Source: Inonotus obliquus (Eukaryota; Basidiomycota; Agaricomycetes; Hymenochaetales; Hymenochaetaceae). Taken from it: 64,000 bases of DNA. The notes under the pieces are model-generated. The model was not told the DNA's origin and did not search any database. It saw only the letters and a list, made by a program, of their open reading frames with translations. The stretch is from positions 930,001-994,000 of the forward strand of contig JAJHTX010000006.1 of assembly GCA_032164295.1 (NCBI GenBank), in the 5' to 3' direction. Positions 35,346-46,634 of the stretch are shown piece by piece (the stretch's first letter is position 1; each line of letters opens with the position of its first letter). The translations under genes and the position numbers were made by a program.

Positions 35346-36900
35346 TCATGGCTTGCTAGATAAGAATGTGCCAGAAGTGCTGGTACTCTGGTGTCGGTAC
35401 CTAATATCTAGCGAGTAACCAGGTGCTACATCATGATCCTCGTCCCAGGACTGCATACACAAGCCACGGAGATTCAGAATTATTCTGCTTGTGAGGATTG
35501 CATGAATTACGTGCTCCAAACTGTTGATATCCCCTCCGTAAGCATGGTTGATCAAATCTGAGAGGAAAGGATTACTGACCACGTAAATATTTGAGCAAGG
35601 TCCGGCTATGTTGTATCGGTTATCTCGGGATTTTCTGGAGAAACTTACAACGGGAAACTCACAGGCATTGCTACAGTTGCAACAACATTCATAACAGATA
35701 GTACTAGACGAGCTGCAAGCTAGGTACTCTTCATATACACGCGAAAGATATCTCAAACCAAACCGAAGAGGTACAAGTAGAAGACAGAACCTGCAAGGAT
35801 CAATGATGTTAGTGCTTGAAGCATCCACAGGGAATTGCTAGGCTGACCATCCTGATATACAGTACCATATATTCGTGATTGCCCACGAAACCGATCTTGA
35901 GCATCAATATCAAACACCTTGTTAAGCGTTTCTCGGGCTCATTACTTTACAATGATGAAGGGAATGATCTTACCAGCTTCGAAGACCATGACCAAGAACT
36001 AATCAGCGACAATGATTGGACTTGCAGTGGCCACAAAACAGCCTGTGACGTGACTAGGTGTAGGGGTGACTATTGCAGACACTGAATCTCAATGCGCTTC
36101 GATACAGAAAGGAAATTGAGCTTACAGGACAACGATTTCATGAAAATGTTGGTAATGACTATCAAAGCTATCAATAGTCCAGTGACTGATATGGCAAGCC
36201 CAGTGCCGATGGATTTGGACCTGCTCCAGACCGCCCACGTTCTCATGCACAGAATGGCTAATGAAAGCCGTCAACGAGATGTCACGGCAATAGATTGAGT
36301 CCAGTACTTTCTGCAATGACAATCCCAGCCACAGTACACCCTTGTAAAGAATCAGTCTAGACGATCATAATAAACTAATGAAACCGACTCACAGGCTATG
36401 TTCGTATACGCAAAACTACATTCCCCGACGGACATCCCATTCGTAAGATGTTCTGTCCAAAAGATGTTAGATAGTGCAATGGATTATGTTGACACCCCAC
36501 TTACGCCACATGTCGATACTCATATCAAAGAAGGGCAGATAGCGTGTCAGGAAGAACAGGACCTTGATTGGCGAATTCCACAGCATAGGCCATATAAGCC
36601 CCCTTTCCTGGCCGGCGGTAATCAAATAATCGTAAATCTGTACAAAAAGATCTATGTGGAGGGCTTCACTGCGCACCAAGATGGTGAATGCCACAACTTG
36701 AGAACGAAGACGGTAATTATCAGAATTCAAGTTCACCAAGAAGCCTCGAACACTTGTTGCATACCGTCGACATACTAGAACGAAGACTTTAGAAGAAATA
36801 TCCATGCAGCCAAGTCTTGATAATGACTTACAATTCTGTACTTCAGATGCCGTATCTCAAATATCGTGAGCTGGGACATGCTATCGTCGTGACTAGACAT
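35346..36900 (-). pseudogene. DUF6533-type membrane protein, probably decayed
   Basis: Minus strand, starting about MSSHDDSMSQLTIFEIRHL. The DUF6533 signature is seen: QIYDYLITAGQERGLIW, then PIKVLFFLTRYLPFF, a long helix after AILCMRTWAVWSRSKSIG (GLAISVTGLLIALIVITNIF), and the end VIHAILTSRIILNLRGLCMQ. Between the second and third blocks the frame meets a stop just upstream of the AILCMRTW exon with no good splice site, so a frameshift is likely. DUF6533 proteins are very common multi-pass proteins of unknown role in Agaricomycetes. It converges with 7TM member 4. Confidence 0.55.
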
Positions 36901-37149
36901 GGTGGTGGAGTGAATCCAGCTTGGGAACCTCACTACTTGGGTCTGAGTCTTATAACATAGAGTCTGGGCGTGGAGGATCCAACACAAAAAGAAGCTAGGC
37001 ATGATAACCACGGTGCAGATAGCTTGGAAGATTTCGTCAGCCTCGATCATGAATGCAAAGACGGGATCAATGGTCGCGACATCGGCATTGGCACACAGAA
37101 TCTTGGAGAATCCACGCAGGATTCTGGTAATAAGGGGTATGCTCATTGA

Positions 37150-37903
37150 TCAGCTGTCGAGGAAGTCAAAGTTGAATTGGTCAGTCGCTTCGTGTGGGGT
37201 AGTATCAGTCACCACACACCTGTTTAAGGAAGATCATAAGGAAGTAAGGTTCAGGAGGGTCATGCATATCACTCAGAAGGAAGTCAGTCGTCCACAAGAC
37301 CAGACAGTGCGCCTCAATTCTATCAGCGGGAATCAGTGCATCTAGACATTGACTATACTACCCGTGGGTCATTCATCATACATTCCGACAGCCATGTTAG
37401 TTGCTTGTCTACAGACTCCCACACGAATTTGAATAAATGGCTAAAGTTTGAAGGACTCACCTGCGTCGAGGGCTCAATCTAGAATATATCAAGAACTTAG
37501 ACCTTAGAGGATAATGATCCGTAAGATTACATCTGAAGATAAGGTTCGGTGATGCATACACACCCCTATCTGCCTATACTTCCACGAAAGATACAAGAAA
37601 TCAACTTTACCGAGTGTATATGAGCAGTTAGAGAGAGAGAGCTCGGTAAGAGTCCAAGCGCTGAAGCTTAGTAAGTGCGATATTGCCATGAAGTCTTGCG
37701 ATCATGAACTGCCAGTGATTGTTGAAAACGTGTACATGTGTGGATGTGAAAGGCCTTGAGTACCCGTTGGGTAGACTTGCCAGTGGCAGACGGACGGACT
37801 CTGCCCACTCTAGCTGGATGTCACATCGACAAAGTCACGTCTCGTGGTCCAGACTCGTCATGTCTCTGGGCCTAGATTGACCTGAGCTCATTCTGATCCC
37901 TGC
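37150..37903. other. Intergenic region upstream of the DUF6533-type gene
   Basis: No supported gene. Short frames on both strands lack domains. The right end is the insertion site of the nested transposons. Confidence 0.35.
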
Positions 37904-37911
37904 CTGAAGAG

Positions 37912-38988
37912 TAGTGTTCCGACCGTATCACTATCCGCATACGCATACGGGCGTGTTTTGGATGTGACCTACGGATACGGACGTAGAAATACGGACGTAG
38001 ATCTAGCAAGTTTGCTTTCAAACGGACACGGTTCGTCCGTATGCACTATATGGAAAGATCATTCAAACAAAGTAAGTATTGAAGCATTAATCAACCACTT
38101 TTTTTGCAAGGATGGTGAAGATAGAGCAATGAGACACACTGTATATGTGGAATTACGTCCACAATGGGGCTCCGCAGCGGATTGGATATCCCGGATAAGA
38201 TACGCCGGATCCGCTATCCGCCCGGATGCGGATGAGTTTTGGAGGGCAAATATCCAGGCGGATATATACGCGCGGAACCGGATATGACATTGGAAATCCG
38301 CCGTATCCGCGCTTATACGGCATCTACCCTGGGGGGCTCAAGGATGTCGAATTAATGATGAAAATACGTAGAATTTGATTAGTCGAATGTCCCTCCAAAG
38401 CCAAAACAACCTTTCGTAAGCCAGGGTTTGCGTTCCTTTCACAGGTTTCCGTGCCGTATCAAGTAACCGAACCCTAGAAAATGATTAGTCAGACATTACT
38501 GCCAAGAATCAGGTTGGGTGACGGCGAGATTACACATTTGGACCTTCACCAATCACCATGTTGACCATTCGTTGACGTTGTGTTGTCCCAAAAGTACCGA
38601 CGGCACTTCATTATACGCACGTTGGAAGGTCCTGGGCCATTTTTTTGCTCTGTAAGTATACTATCAACCTTGGTCGCGGATATGCCGGATACGCCTTATA
38701 AGATACGCGCGGAACCGGATCTGATAGCAGCCATGAAATATCCGGGCGTATATATCCGCCCGGATGCGGATGCGACTGAAAATATCCGCTCGTATCTTAT
38801 AAGATACGCTGCGGAGCCCTAGTCCACATGACCCTAATAACGATGGGTAACAATTTCTCCTCGCCCATACGGATACGGCCGTAGAGATACGACCTGTTTC
38901 CTTCACCCCTAAACACTACATACGGATACGGCCGTGTGCGTATACGGACAGAGCGTATCCGTATTCTACGCATACGGTCGGAACACTA
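37912..38988. mobile_element. Outer hAT-like non-autonomous DNA transposon
   Basis: The ends are perfect 17-base inverted repeats: TAGTGTTCCGACCGTAT at 37912 and its complement ending at 38988. Flanking 8-mers CTGAAGAG (37904-37911) and CTGATCAG (38989-38996) match at six of eight bases, consistent with an aged hAT-type target-site duplication. Close to both ends there are many short GGATACGG and TACGGATACGG motifs. No transposase is encoded. About 420 bases of its own sequence surround a second element inserted inside it. Confidence 0.65.
38165..38821. mobile_element. Inner hAT-like non-autonomous DNA transposon, nested
   Basis: Inverted repeats of 15 bases with one mismatch, TGGGGCTCCGCAGCG at the left and CGCTGCGGAGCCCTA at the right. 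Flanking 8-mers GTCCACAA (38157-38164) and GTCCACAT (38822-38829) match at seven of eight bases, the 8-bp duplication typical of hAT elements. Near the ends lie a direct repeat ATCCGCCCGGATGCGGATG (38216 and 38754) and an inverted pair GGCGGATATATACG / CGTATATATCCGCC. It has no transposase. It sits wholly inside the outer element, so it inserted later. Confidence 0.75.
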
Positions 38989-39094
38989 CTGATCAGTAGG
39001 TGCAGTTGAGGCTTTTGATAATTGAAAAGCCACACCCTTTCCCCTTCTTCTCGGCAACGAGGCTAGTTTTCAACTTGACGTCCGCTGGGTATAT

Positions 39095-39560
39095 GCGATC
39101 TTCCATCTTTCTTCTTCCCATTTCGGAATCTCAGTAACTTTAATAACATATCTGAAAGGATGTTATTTTACGCTTATGGACTTGCAGGCCACTCTTACTC
39201 CGTTCCAGTGCCGGGCCCACCCATCGCTTCACTTTGTCTTATGTCCCCATTAGCTCCGAGAAAGTTCTGTCTTCCTATCTTCCTATGTCCGAGGACCTGG
39301 GTAATAGAACTCGGTAAGTCTTATCTCTGTTATCTCCCATCAGCGCGATTGGCCCGGTTCCTTTGCTGCTTAGGATCTACTACTGCGCGTATAGGGCACA
39401 AGCGGCCTATGGCGTCAATTGAACCGGCAAGGGAAATGAACTGCAGCACAGAAATCGATCCAGTTCACCCAGCATTCTCTTCATCCGGCGGAGTGCCGAA
39501 GAACTCTAGGTATGCTCGGCAGTGGCCAGAAACTCGATATCATTGGTTATTATTACCCTT
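39095..39560 (+). pseudogene. Truncated 7TM gene copy: 5' and 3' ends only
   Basis: The left part (about 39104-39155) matches exon 1 of 7TM member 4 (CTTTCTTCTTCCCAT, then a TCTGAAAGGA close to TCCGAAGGA). The right part (about 39372-39515) matches its last exon, including GGGCACAAGCGGCCTATGG and GTGCCGAAGAACT. The helical core is missing and about 220 bases of unrelated sequence lie between. A long frame through it (39160-39741) is probably chance. Confidence 0.55.
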
Positions 39561-40067
39561 CTTTGGTGAGATTCGATCCCCCTTACATAGTATGGGAGAA
39601 TCGAAAATGGTATGCAAGAGAAGCCGTACAATGCATGTGGTCTGGGTATGTTGTACGATGAAAAACTGTAAGACTGTGAGTACACAGTCTATGACTGAAC
39701 AAAGACATTCTACTATCAGATACTGGACTAGATATACATAATAACTGGCACATAAAACGTTTGTGTCGTCATGTCGTGAAATCAGCGATTGAAAGATGTC
39801 AACCGATCTACTGTTGAAGTTTGGTCGAAGTCAAATCGAAGTCGTCGTTATAATTCCAAGGTATCCAAATATGATGGTACAGAATCGCTCAAGGAGGGGT
39901 AGCCATCTATATGCGTTATCAAAGTACGTTAATAACTAACCCTGGGAGGGATTTCATATAGATCTCACCTTGCCGTCTTCGAAGTAAACAAGCCGTAGCG
40001 AGCTATCTATGTGGATCGAGGTAACCGACGCATCTTTTGTAGTCTGTAAACCGTCCTTAGCAAGGAT

Positions 40068-40871
40068 TCAATTGCGAGGCATGTCTTCGATTACCTGCGA
40101 TTCCTGATTACTTACAACAGAGTCATTATGACTGTTCGCCCGAGCTCTACGAATCGTCCCCTTCGCAGATGACATGAACCACCGTGCGTGCAGAATAAAC
40201 GCTAACATGAACAAGCACGCCGGAGTAAAGCTTCCCCCCAGCACTCCATATCTACCTCTCGGTAGAACGGATTCGAGCAAGAGCGTAGCATGAAGAGCGA
40301 TTCGCATCCAGAAGAATACAAAGACATATAGGATGTCATTACGTAACTTTGGCCAGAGGAATGAAGAGGCGAGAAGACAAGTCGGAATCTCCATGGATAG
40401 GCAGAGGCTGAATACGTGCGCCCAACCGCGACGAGTGATGAACGGCAGAAGAAAGGCATAAATGATGTGGTGTGCCCATCCCATTAGGGGGGAAATCTGC
40501 TGAGGATAGTCGATACTGCCGATAACGAGATCGGAAAGAAGAAAACCTTGAAATGAACCGCATACAGCTCGAGCAAGTAGGGCCCTCTGTCGTACGGCAA
40601 GTATGTCGCCTCTTTCCGAAAGGAAGTCTTGTAGGAATGGTAAGCTACAGAACGACATCGTTGCGCTGGCAAGGAAAGTTACGATCCATGCTTTCTGCTT
40701 CATGGAACCAAAATGAGGAGCCATGAAAGAATAGCAGACGCATGAGAAGAGAAACGATGTCAAGGAAGCAGTGAGGAACATCGTGGATGAAGGGGAGGGA
40801 GTACAATGCACGAATGAAGGGCAGGGATGCTCAGTAAGACCATTTTGAACTACACTAGAATGGGGCTCCAT
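40068..40871 (-). CDS. TLC-domain multi-pass membrane protein
   Basis: Single-exon gene of 267 residues, or 237 if the second ATG at 40781 (MFLTASLTSFLFSC) is used, which matches the start of its broken relative at 31753-32531. Hydrophobic segments: FLTASLTSFLFSCVCYSF, AWIVTFLASATMSFCSLPF, ALLARAVCGSFQGFLLSD, then GWAHHIIYAFLLPFI, a MEIPTCLLASSFLW block, FVFFWMRIALHATLL and ACLFMLAFILHARW. The paired His, EIPT and R-x3-H positions fit the TLC family (TRAM, Lag1, CLN8, TMEM56 group). The ceramide-synthase Lag1 motif was not seen, so synthase activity is not claimed. Location is expected to be the ER. Confidence 0.7.
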   Translation of the reverse strand: MEPHSSVVQNGLTEHPCPSFVHCTPSPSSTMFLTASLTSFLFSCVCYSFMAPHFGSMKQKAWIVTFLASATMSFCSLPFLQDFLSERGDILAVRQRALLARAVCGSFQGFLLSDLVIGSIDYPQQISPLMGWAHHIIYAFLLPFITRRGWAHVFSLCLSMEIPTCLLASSFLWPKLRNDILYVFVFFWMRIALHATLLLESVLPRGRYGVLGGSFTPACLFMLAFILHARWFMSSAKGTIRRARANSHNDSVVSNQESQVIEDMPRN

Positions 40872-42571
40872 GTACTGACTGCTTCGAACAGGAGGTTCAT
40901 CGGTTCCTTCGGAAGGACAATACCCAGGATGGGAACCAGGTGAGAAATGCGAACGTGCTGGACTTTACGTCTCATCTTTGGGTTTGTCCTCCTTCTTCTG
41001 AGCGAGGGTAAGTAGTGTTATCAAACCTTCAAACCTGAATGGAACTGTTGGAGTTCGCGCTCCCAGAATATTTGAGAGGAAACGTCGAAACCATTGCAGA
41101 AAAGGTGATTTGGCACTAACTAGGATGAGACTACTTCTTGAGGATAGATATGGCGCTTTGATTTGATTGGTTTAGCTCTGAGTAAAAAATGAAGAGGAGA
41201 GAAAGGTAGCGACGCACGTGTTGAGGAACAAAGAACGTGCGGCCAACATTTTTCAGTACTGCAAGAACACAACGCGACTGTCACAACCATCCACACCACT
41301 GGTCACGCCTCTTCGTTCTGAATTACCATGTAGTCTTTCGTTTTCCCCGGCAATCTTACGATAGCACAGACTGTATTACCCACCTCATCCCGCAGAGGTA
41401 ACTGGGCGCACGTGTGGGCAACAGAAGATCGAGGACTCATTGTCTGAGTTGTACAGAACGCGAGTCGGTGCCACTCATCTTTCGAAGGTACCTACAGACC
41501 TCATGAACGTGTGCCTTCACCGTGGGGCAGCTGAAACGCTCCTTAACATACTCCTGCCAATTAGTATGTATGGACCAAAGATTCAGGAGCTATAGGTAGT
41601 TTCATTTCATGCTAAAGGGTGAGGCATACTCTCTGTTTGCCTTGAGTTGTAATCGTCTCCACTCACCAAATTGTGCTTTTAGGTCATGTTCTATGTTCCT
41701 ATGATGAAATTGAGTTTTGACGCGCACATGCGCAGCTTGGGAGTTGTGTAGACGCACGTGGAGAAAACTGCAGCAGGTGAAGCACTAGCCGAAAGGAATC
41801 GAGAAAAGTTACGATAAGGGCGAAAATCATGGAGCAAGACGAAGCCACAGGCTTGATTTTACGGTGACTCCAAATAGCCAAAACCTTGTGAGGAGTAATT
41901 TATAGCTTAGGTGCGTAGACTTGCACAGTCCAAATCTTTGCACCTATAAACAAAGTTCAAGGCCATCAACCGTTCCAGGTGTAACGTCACCGACCGATAA
42001 GTACATCCCGAGGTTTCTTTCAGCCGAGATTGGAACGTTTCCGACCTTCCGTCCAATAATAGCAGGACTCATCCACGGCCTTACGATCGATACGTCCTCG
42101 GTAAAGCACATTTTCTTTTACTTGGAAGAAATAGTTGAACCTCATAGCGCACGTTCGCACAGTATAGGAAGTCATGTACATTATATTTGTTCACACTTTA
42201 CGATGAGAATGATCTTGAATCACTCTCAAAAGGCGCTGGTTTGTCGGTCGGAGTAACTGGAGGAATTCTCAAGAGACTTTTCCTGGTCAGTCACGAACAT
42301 CTCGTAAACTAGTACATGGACCGACCTTGGCTTATTTCCAGATCTCTACGTTTTCCTTAATCCTAGGTCATTTCTGTGTCACAACGTTTAACATACGACA
42401 CTTCAAACCTCCTGCGAGAGGCTTCTCAACAGCACAGCACAGGAATAGTGGCGTGTTGGTATATTGATTCTACGTTTTGAGAATCAGGGCATACTTGAGT
42501 GAGTTGGTTCAGCTTCGCTGGACAAAACGAAGCTGGAGCTGATATATCCGCAAAAGACGCATTCGGGAGCC
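40872..42571. other. Long intergenic region, no supported gene
   Basis: About 1.7 kb between the TLC gene and BTA1. Frames of 60-111 codons (for example 41921-42256) have no domain and no splice chain. Two matching GCGCACAT/GCACGTG-rich stretches near 41410 and 41720 are too short to interpret. Confidence 0.35.
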
Positions 42572-45500
42572 ATGGCGGGACTGAGGGACGACTTCAACCT
42601 CATTTCAGAGGAGAACAATAGCCTTCCTTCTGCTTTGCAACGTCCGTATCTCATTGCTTGTGCCTGAATGACATATATGTAGCTCAGAGCTACTTAACAG
42701 GTATTTCAAGTTTAAAGCAATACTATACTGGAGCGGTGGCATCCAAGATTCGTAACGGCTATGAAACGGCAGCATCTAATATGTATGTTGAATTTCTCGA
42801 TGCCTTGCCGTACTCGGCTTATGATCAACTTCAGAGTACATTCAGCTCTCGATGTCTGTAATGTTTGGAATGCGCTGATGGTGTTCATCGTCTCTTCAGG
42901 ACTATCCCGTTCCAAGAGTCTTTGAGTCAAGAAATGCTCTCATACACCTGACGATCTTAATGTTGACGATCTACGTCGCATGGTACGTCAATTTAAATCT
43001 CAATGCATTGTTGACATCGTAGAAGGACTAACATGCATCGCAGTTCTTCTAGACACGTGCTCGCAGACGGCCTAGCAAAGGTTCGTATGGTATGGCATGG
43101 TGTAATTGCGCCGACGGGTGGCCAAAAGCATCAAGAGCGGATAACCAACGTGAATATAGATTTTCCTTCTATGTAAGACGATTCTGATTCCGACATTTGT
43201 TGTAGTTCTACAAGGGCCAAGCCGACATATACGATACGACTAGGAAAGATCTCCTGAGAGGCAGGAAGACTATGCTTCGTCTATCTGCTGGTCATTTGCT
43301 AGAGTCCCAGAAGTGCGCGCGAAACGGAAGACTTGTTTGGGTTGACATTGGAGGCGGAACTGGTAAGTTCAGCTCCCTATATCCCAAAGTTGGACGACCA
43401 AAATGTGATGAACTCTCAGGGTACAATATTGAGGCCATGGACGCGTTTATTCCGATCCACTCATTCGACGCAGTTTACCTGATCGATATCTGCGAGCCTC
43501 TTTTGCAAATAGCCAAGACGCGCTTCATGGCTAGAGGTTGGACGAATGTGCATGTTATCCATCACGATGCCGCTTCCTTCGTCCTGCCAGAAGTTCCCTG
43601 GGTTAGTAACGCGGTCAGCCAAGGATCTATCAGCCTTGTTACCTTTAGCTATTCTCTATCCATGGTACGGAATTCTCGTCAATGAGGACCACTTCCGCGA
43701 CTAATGTTATTTATAAGATTCCGGACTTCTATACTGTCCTTGATCGCATCTCGTCGTTTCTTTCTCCCGAAGGACTGATATCTGTTGTTGATTTCTATAC
43801 GTCTGGAAAGATTTTCCAGTGGCCGGCTTCCGTTGCGGATGTCGGTAGAGCGTGCAGTAGACTTTCCCGCTGGTTTTGGCAAATCTGGTTCGACTTTGAC
43901 AATGTTATGCTTGGACCCCAACGCAGAGAATACCTAGAGCATAGATTTGAAACGGTGAGTACCCGATAGTCTTGCATTTCGACTCCTGACGACTCGGACT
44001 CCAGGTGAAAATCTATAACGGCAGAAACGGATTTATTATACCCTCGTTTATTCAAATGTACGTCTGCATATTCTTGTAAAGTCATATACTGAGACCTGTC
44101 AGCCCATACTATGTCTGGCTGGGCCGTCCGAGACGTATCACATCCAGCACAACTGGCAATCTATCGCCAGTCAGCACAGATACTCAAGATCGTCTAGGAC
44201 CGTTGTTTCAGAATACAGTAAGCAGTTCCGCCACTCTGCGGGAACAACCTACTCAATGCAGTCTTGGTATCATCTAGCCATGGCGCATACCATATACCCC
44301 TAAGCCTTGGCATGATCAAATGGACACGTTCATGTATTCGTTCACTTGGGTATGTAGAGTGTGTTCGTTTCATGTTTCGGGCTAACAGGGATGTAATAGG
44401 AAGACCCGCTAGAAGATATGAAGCATCTCACTCATAGCTCGGATGATTCGCTTCTAGTTATCACTTCTGCGGGAGACAACGTGCTTCATTATTCACTGCA
44501 AGCCAGATTCAAGTCTGTAAGTACTCCCGATTTCCAGAGGGCGTCTTCCCGTACCTTTCTTCACATGTTACATTAGATACATTGCGTCGACATGAACCCT
44601 TGGTAAGAGTAGACGTGAAACCAGGCATTGGTACTCAGACTAATTTTCGCATCTATAGCCAAGGACACTTGCTTGAGCTAAAAATAGCCGCACTCCGAGC
44701 CTTACCTTTCGAGGTCGTTTTCGCCATGTTTGGTAACGGGCACATCGATTCTTTCCATGAGGTCCTCGACTTGAAGCTATCCCCGTTCCTTTCGGCTCCT
44801 TCTTATCAATTTTGGAAGGCGAACGCATACATGTTCCAGTCATCGCTTCCTCTTTACATGCACGGTTTCTCAGGATTCGCCCTTCGCATTGTTCGCGCCC
44901 TTTTCAAGTATACTGGACGCTTCGGTGATGTGGAGCAACTTTGCAATGCAAAATCAGTAGCCGAGCAGAACCATGTCTGGAAGTCACGAATCCGACCTAT
45001 CATTTTGAATCCTCTTACCGTTTTCCTCTTGAACAATCGTTGGTTCTGTTGGCGTGCTCTTGGCGTACCCGAGAATCAGAGGAATATGCTTCTCTCCGAA
45101 GGTACGGCGTATGAATACATCAAGGATACGCTAGATCCCGTTGTGGCTTCGAAGCACCTCAGAGAAGATGGATATCATTATTTGATGGTGCGTTCGTCGC
45201 GATCATAGAAGCGCGAAAGTAATGATTGAGTCGTATGATCAAGACTCTCCTCGGACGCTATAGTTCGACGTCGTGCCCTCTTTACCTTTCAAGGGATGCT
45301 TTCGCTGCTCTTCAAGCTAATAATGGTGACCTGATAGATCCGATCAAAATCCACACGGACACGATCTCAGGGTTCGTGTGGCTATCAGCCTTTCGTCTGT
45401 CTACCTGCTGAAATTCCACTTGTAGAGTTTTAGAGACAATGCCAGCATCGTCGTTGTCAAGAGCGATTCTCATGGATCACTTGGATTGGTTCTCAGAAGA

Positions 45501-45877
45501 TAGCGTTGATGCCGCAGAAGAAATACAGCTTTTGTACCGTGTCATCAAACCGGGTGGCTTCATCCTGCTTCGTTCCGCTGCTAGGACGCCTTGGTACATT
45601 GCAAGGTTCGTTGTCATCATGTTGTCCTTTGTCTCGAGAAGTCTGACCTTTGGATAAGGTTTGCTGCTGCTGGGTTTGAACCAGTCTGCTTGAATGTCCG
45701 GAAACCCGGATGTAAAGAAGCTTTGGATCGTGTAAATATGTGAGTTTTCTCAAGTCCGTCGTGGCTCGAGGCTGACAGTGATATCCCAGGTACGCCTCCT
45801 TCTGGAAGCTCAAGAAGCCAGGTGATGAGGACTGTGAATCCCTTGAGTCGATCCACCTCGTTGAACGCGAGGTTTGA
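42572..45877 (+). CDS. BTA1: Betaine lipid synthase (BTA1), methyltransferase plus DUF3419 halves
   Basis: Makes the phosphorus-free betaine lipid DGTS by moving a 3-amino-3-carboxypropyl group from S-adenosylmethionine to diacylglycerol and then methylating it. The first half is BtaB-like: FYKGQADIYDTTRKDLLRGR, the SAM motif VWVDIGGGTG, DAVYLIDICEPLLQIAKTRF, SLVTFSYSLSM, RFWFW-type membrane contact (RLSRWFWQIWFDFDN). The second half is BtaA-like: PKPWHDQMDTFMYSFTWEDP, LLVITSAGDNVLHY, then AMFGNGH and HLDWFSEDSVDAAEEIQLLY. It ends SIHLVEREV. Most introns are clear. The N-terminal exons before 42990 are uncertain; MAGLRDDFNLISEENN at 42572 and a helix LIHLTILMLTIYVAW are probable. The yeast and plant lineages vary in having BTA1. 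Confidence 0.85.
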
Positions 45878-46634
45878 GTAACGGTGATAATTGATATGAT
45901 TCATTGTACACGTAGACGCGAAGTCGATCTTCTTATTCTTTGTAATGATGACGATCGACACTGATTCGACTGTATCCTAAAGATGCCTTGCTTGATCTAC
46001 CTACCTCTGGAAGAATGATATGTGCACCACTTCAGGAAGCATGAAGGACCTATAAACACAAGCACCGTGAGAACTGGCCTTGGCACGAAAGTGATACTTG
46101 ATCTTAGCTATCATAAAATTTGGTTATCATAAAGTCTATGCTCCCTTCGTGTTTCAATTGGTGATCTACAGTGAGTCTGAGACCATGATCGGCTCCTTTA
46201 GACCTACCGTAGATACCAACACTCTACACATCACCCAATCAGATGGGAGTGGCTTCTTCCGTCAACACATCAAAGATACCAATGATATTGAACCGAGAAC
46301 CGGAGAGTATGGCCATATGAGGAGGGATAAAGTAACCGTGGTCGATGGTGGAAACGATACACCGGAGGTTAAAGCCAGCAGCTAGCATCGTAAAACTTCA
46401 CAACCTTGTCCGTGCACTTGAGGTGCATCCCTTGTTCGTTCTCCTTCAGTCTGAAACGATCCTTGCTAAGGCCAGGGTCTTTCGTTAAGTACTGGTACTT
46501 GTCTTTCTTGCTGGCCCATCAGAAGCCAACAGTCGCTCCTTGTCCACCTTCCACTCCGTTATCCGATTGTCATTAAATTCTGGTAATTTCCCTGACCGTC
46601 CTTATACTCTCTTTTGTTTTCGATCCAAGAGGCA
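45878..46634. other. Intergenic region, no supported gene
   Basis: Contains a 95-codon plus-strand frame (46098-46385) without a domain. Immediately left of 46635 there is the promoter of 7TM member 5. Confidence 0.35.

Noticed and set aside
37958..38287. 109-codon open frame inside the nested transposons
   Set aside because: It runs across the boundary of the inner element and is composed of the CGGATACGG-type repeats, so it is not a gene.
39160..39741. 193-codon plus-strand frame as a normal gene
   Set aside because: Its right part is the duplicated last exon of a 7TM gene read in a different frame, so the frame is likely chance.
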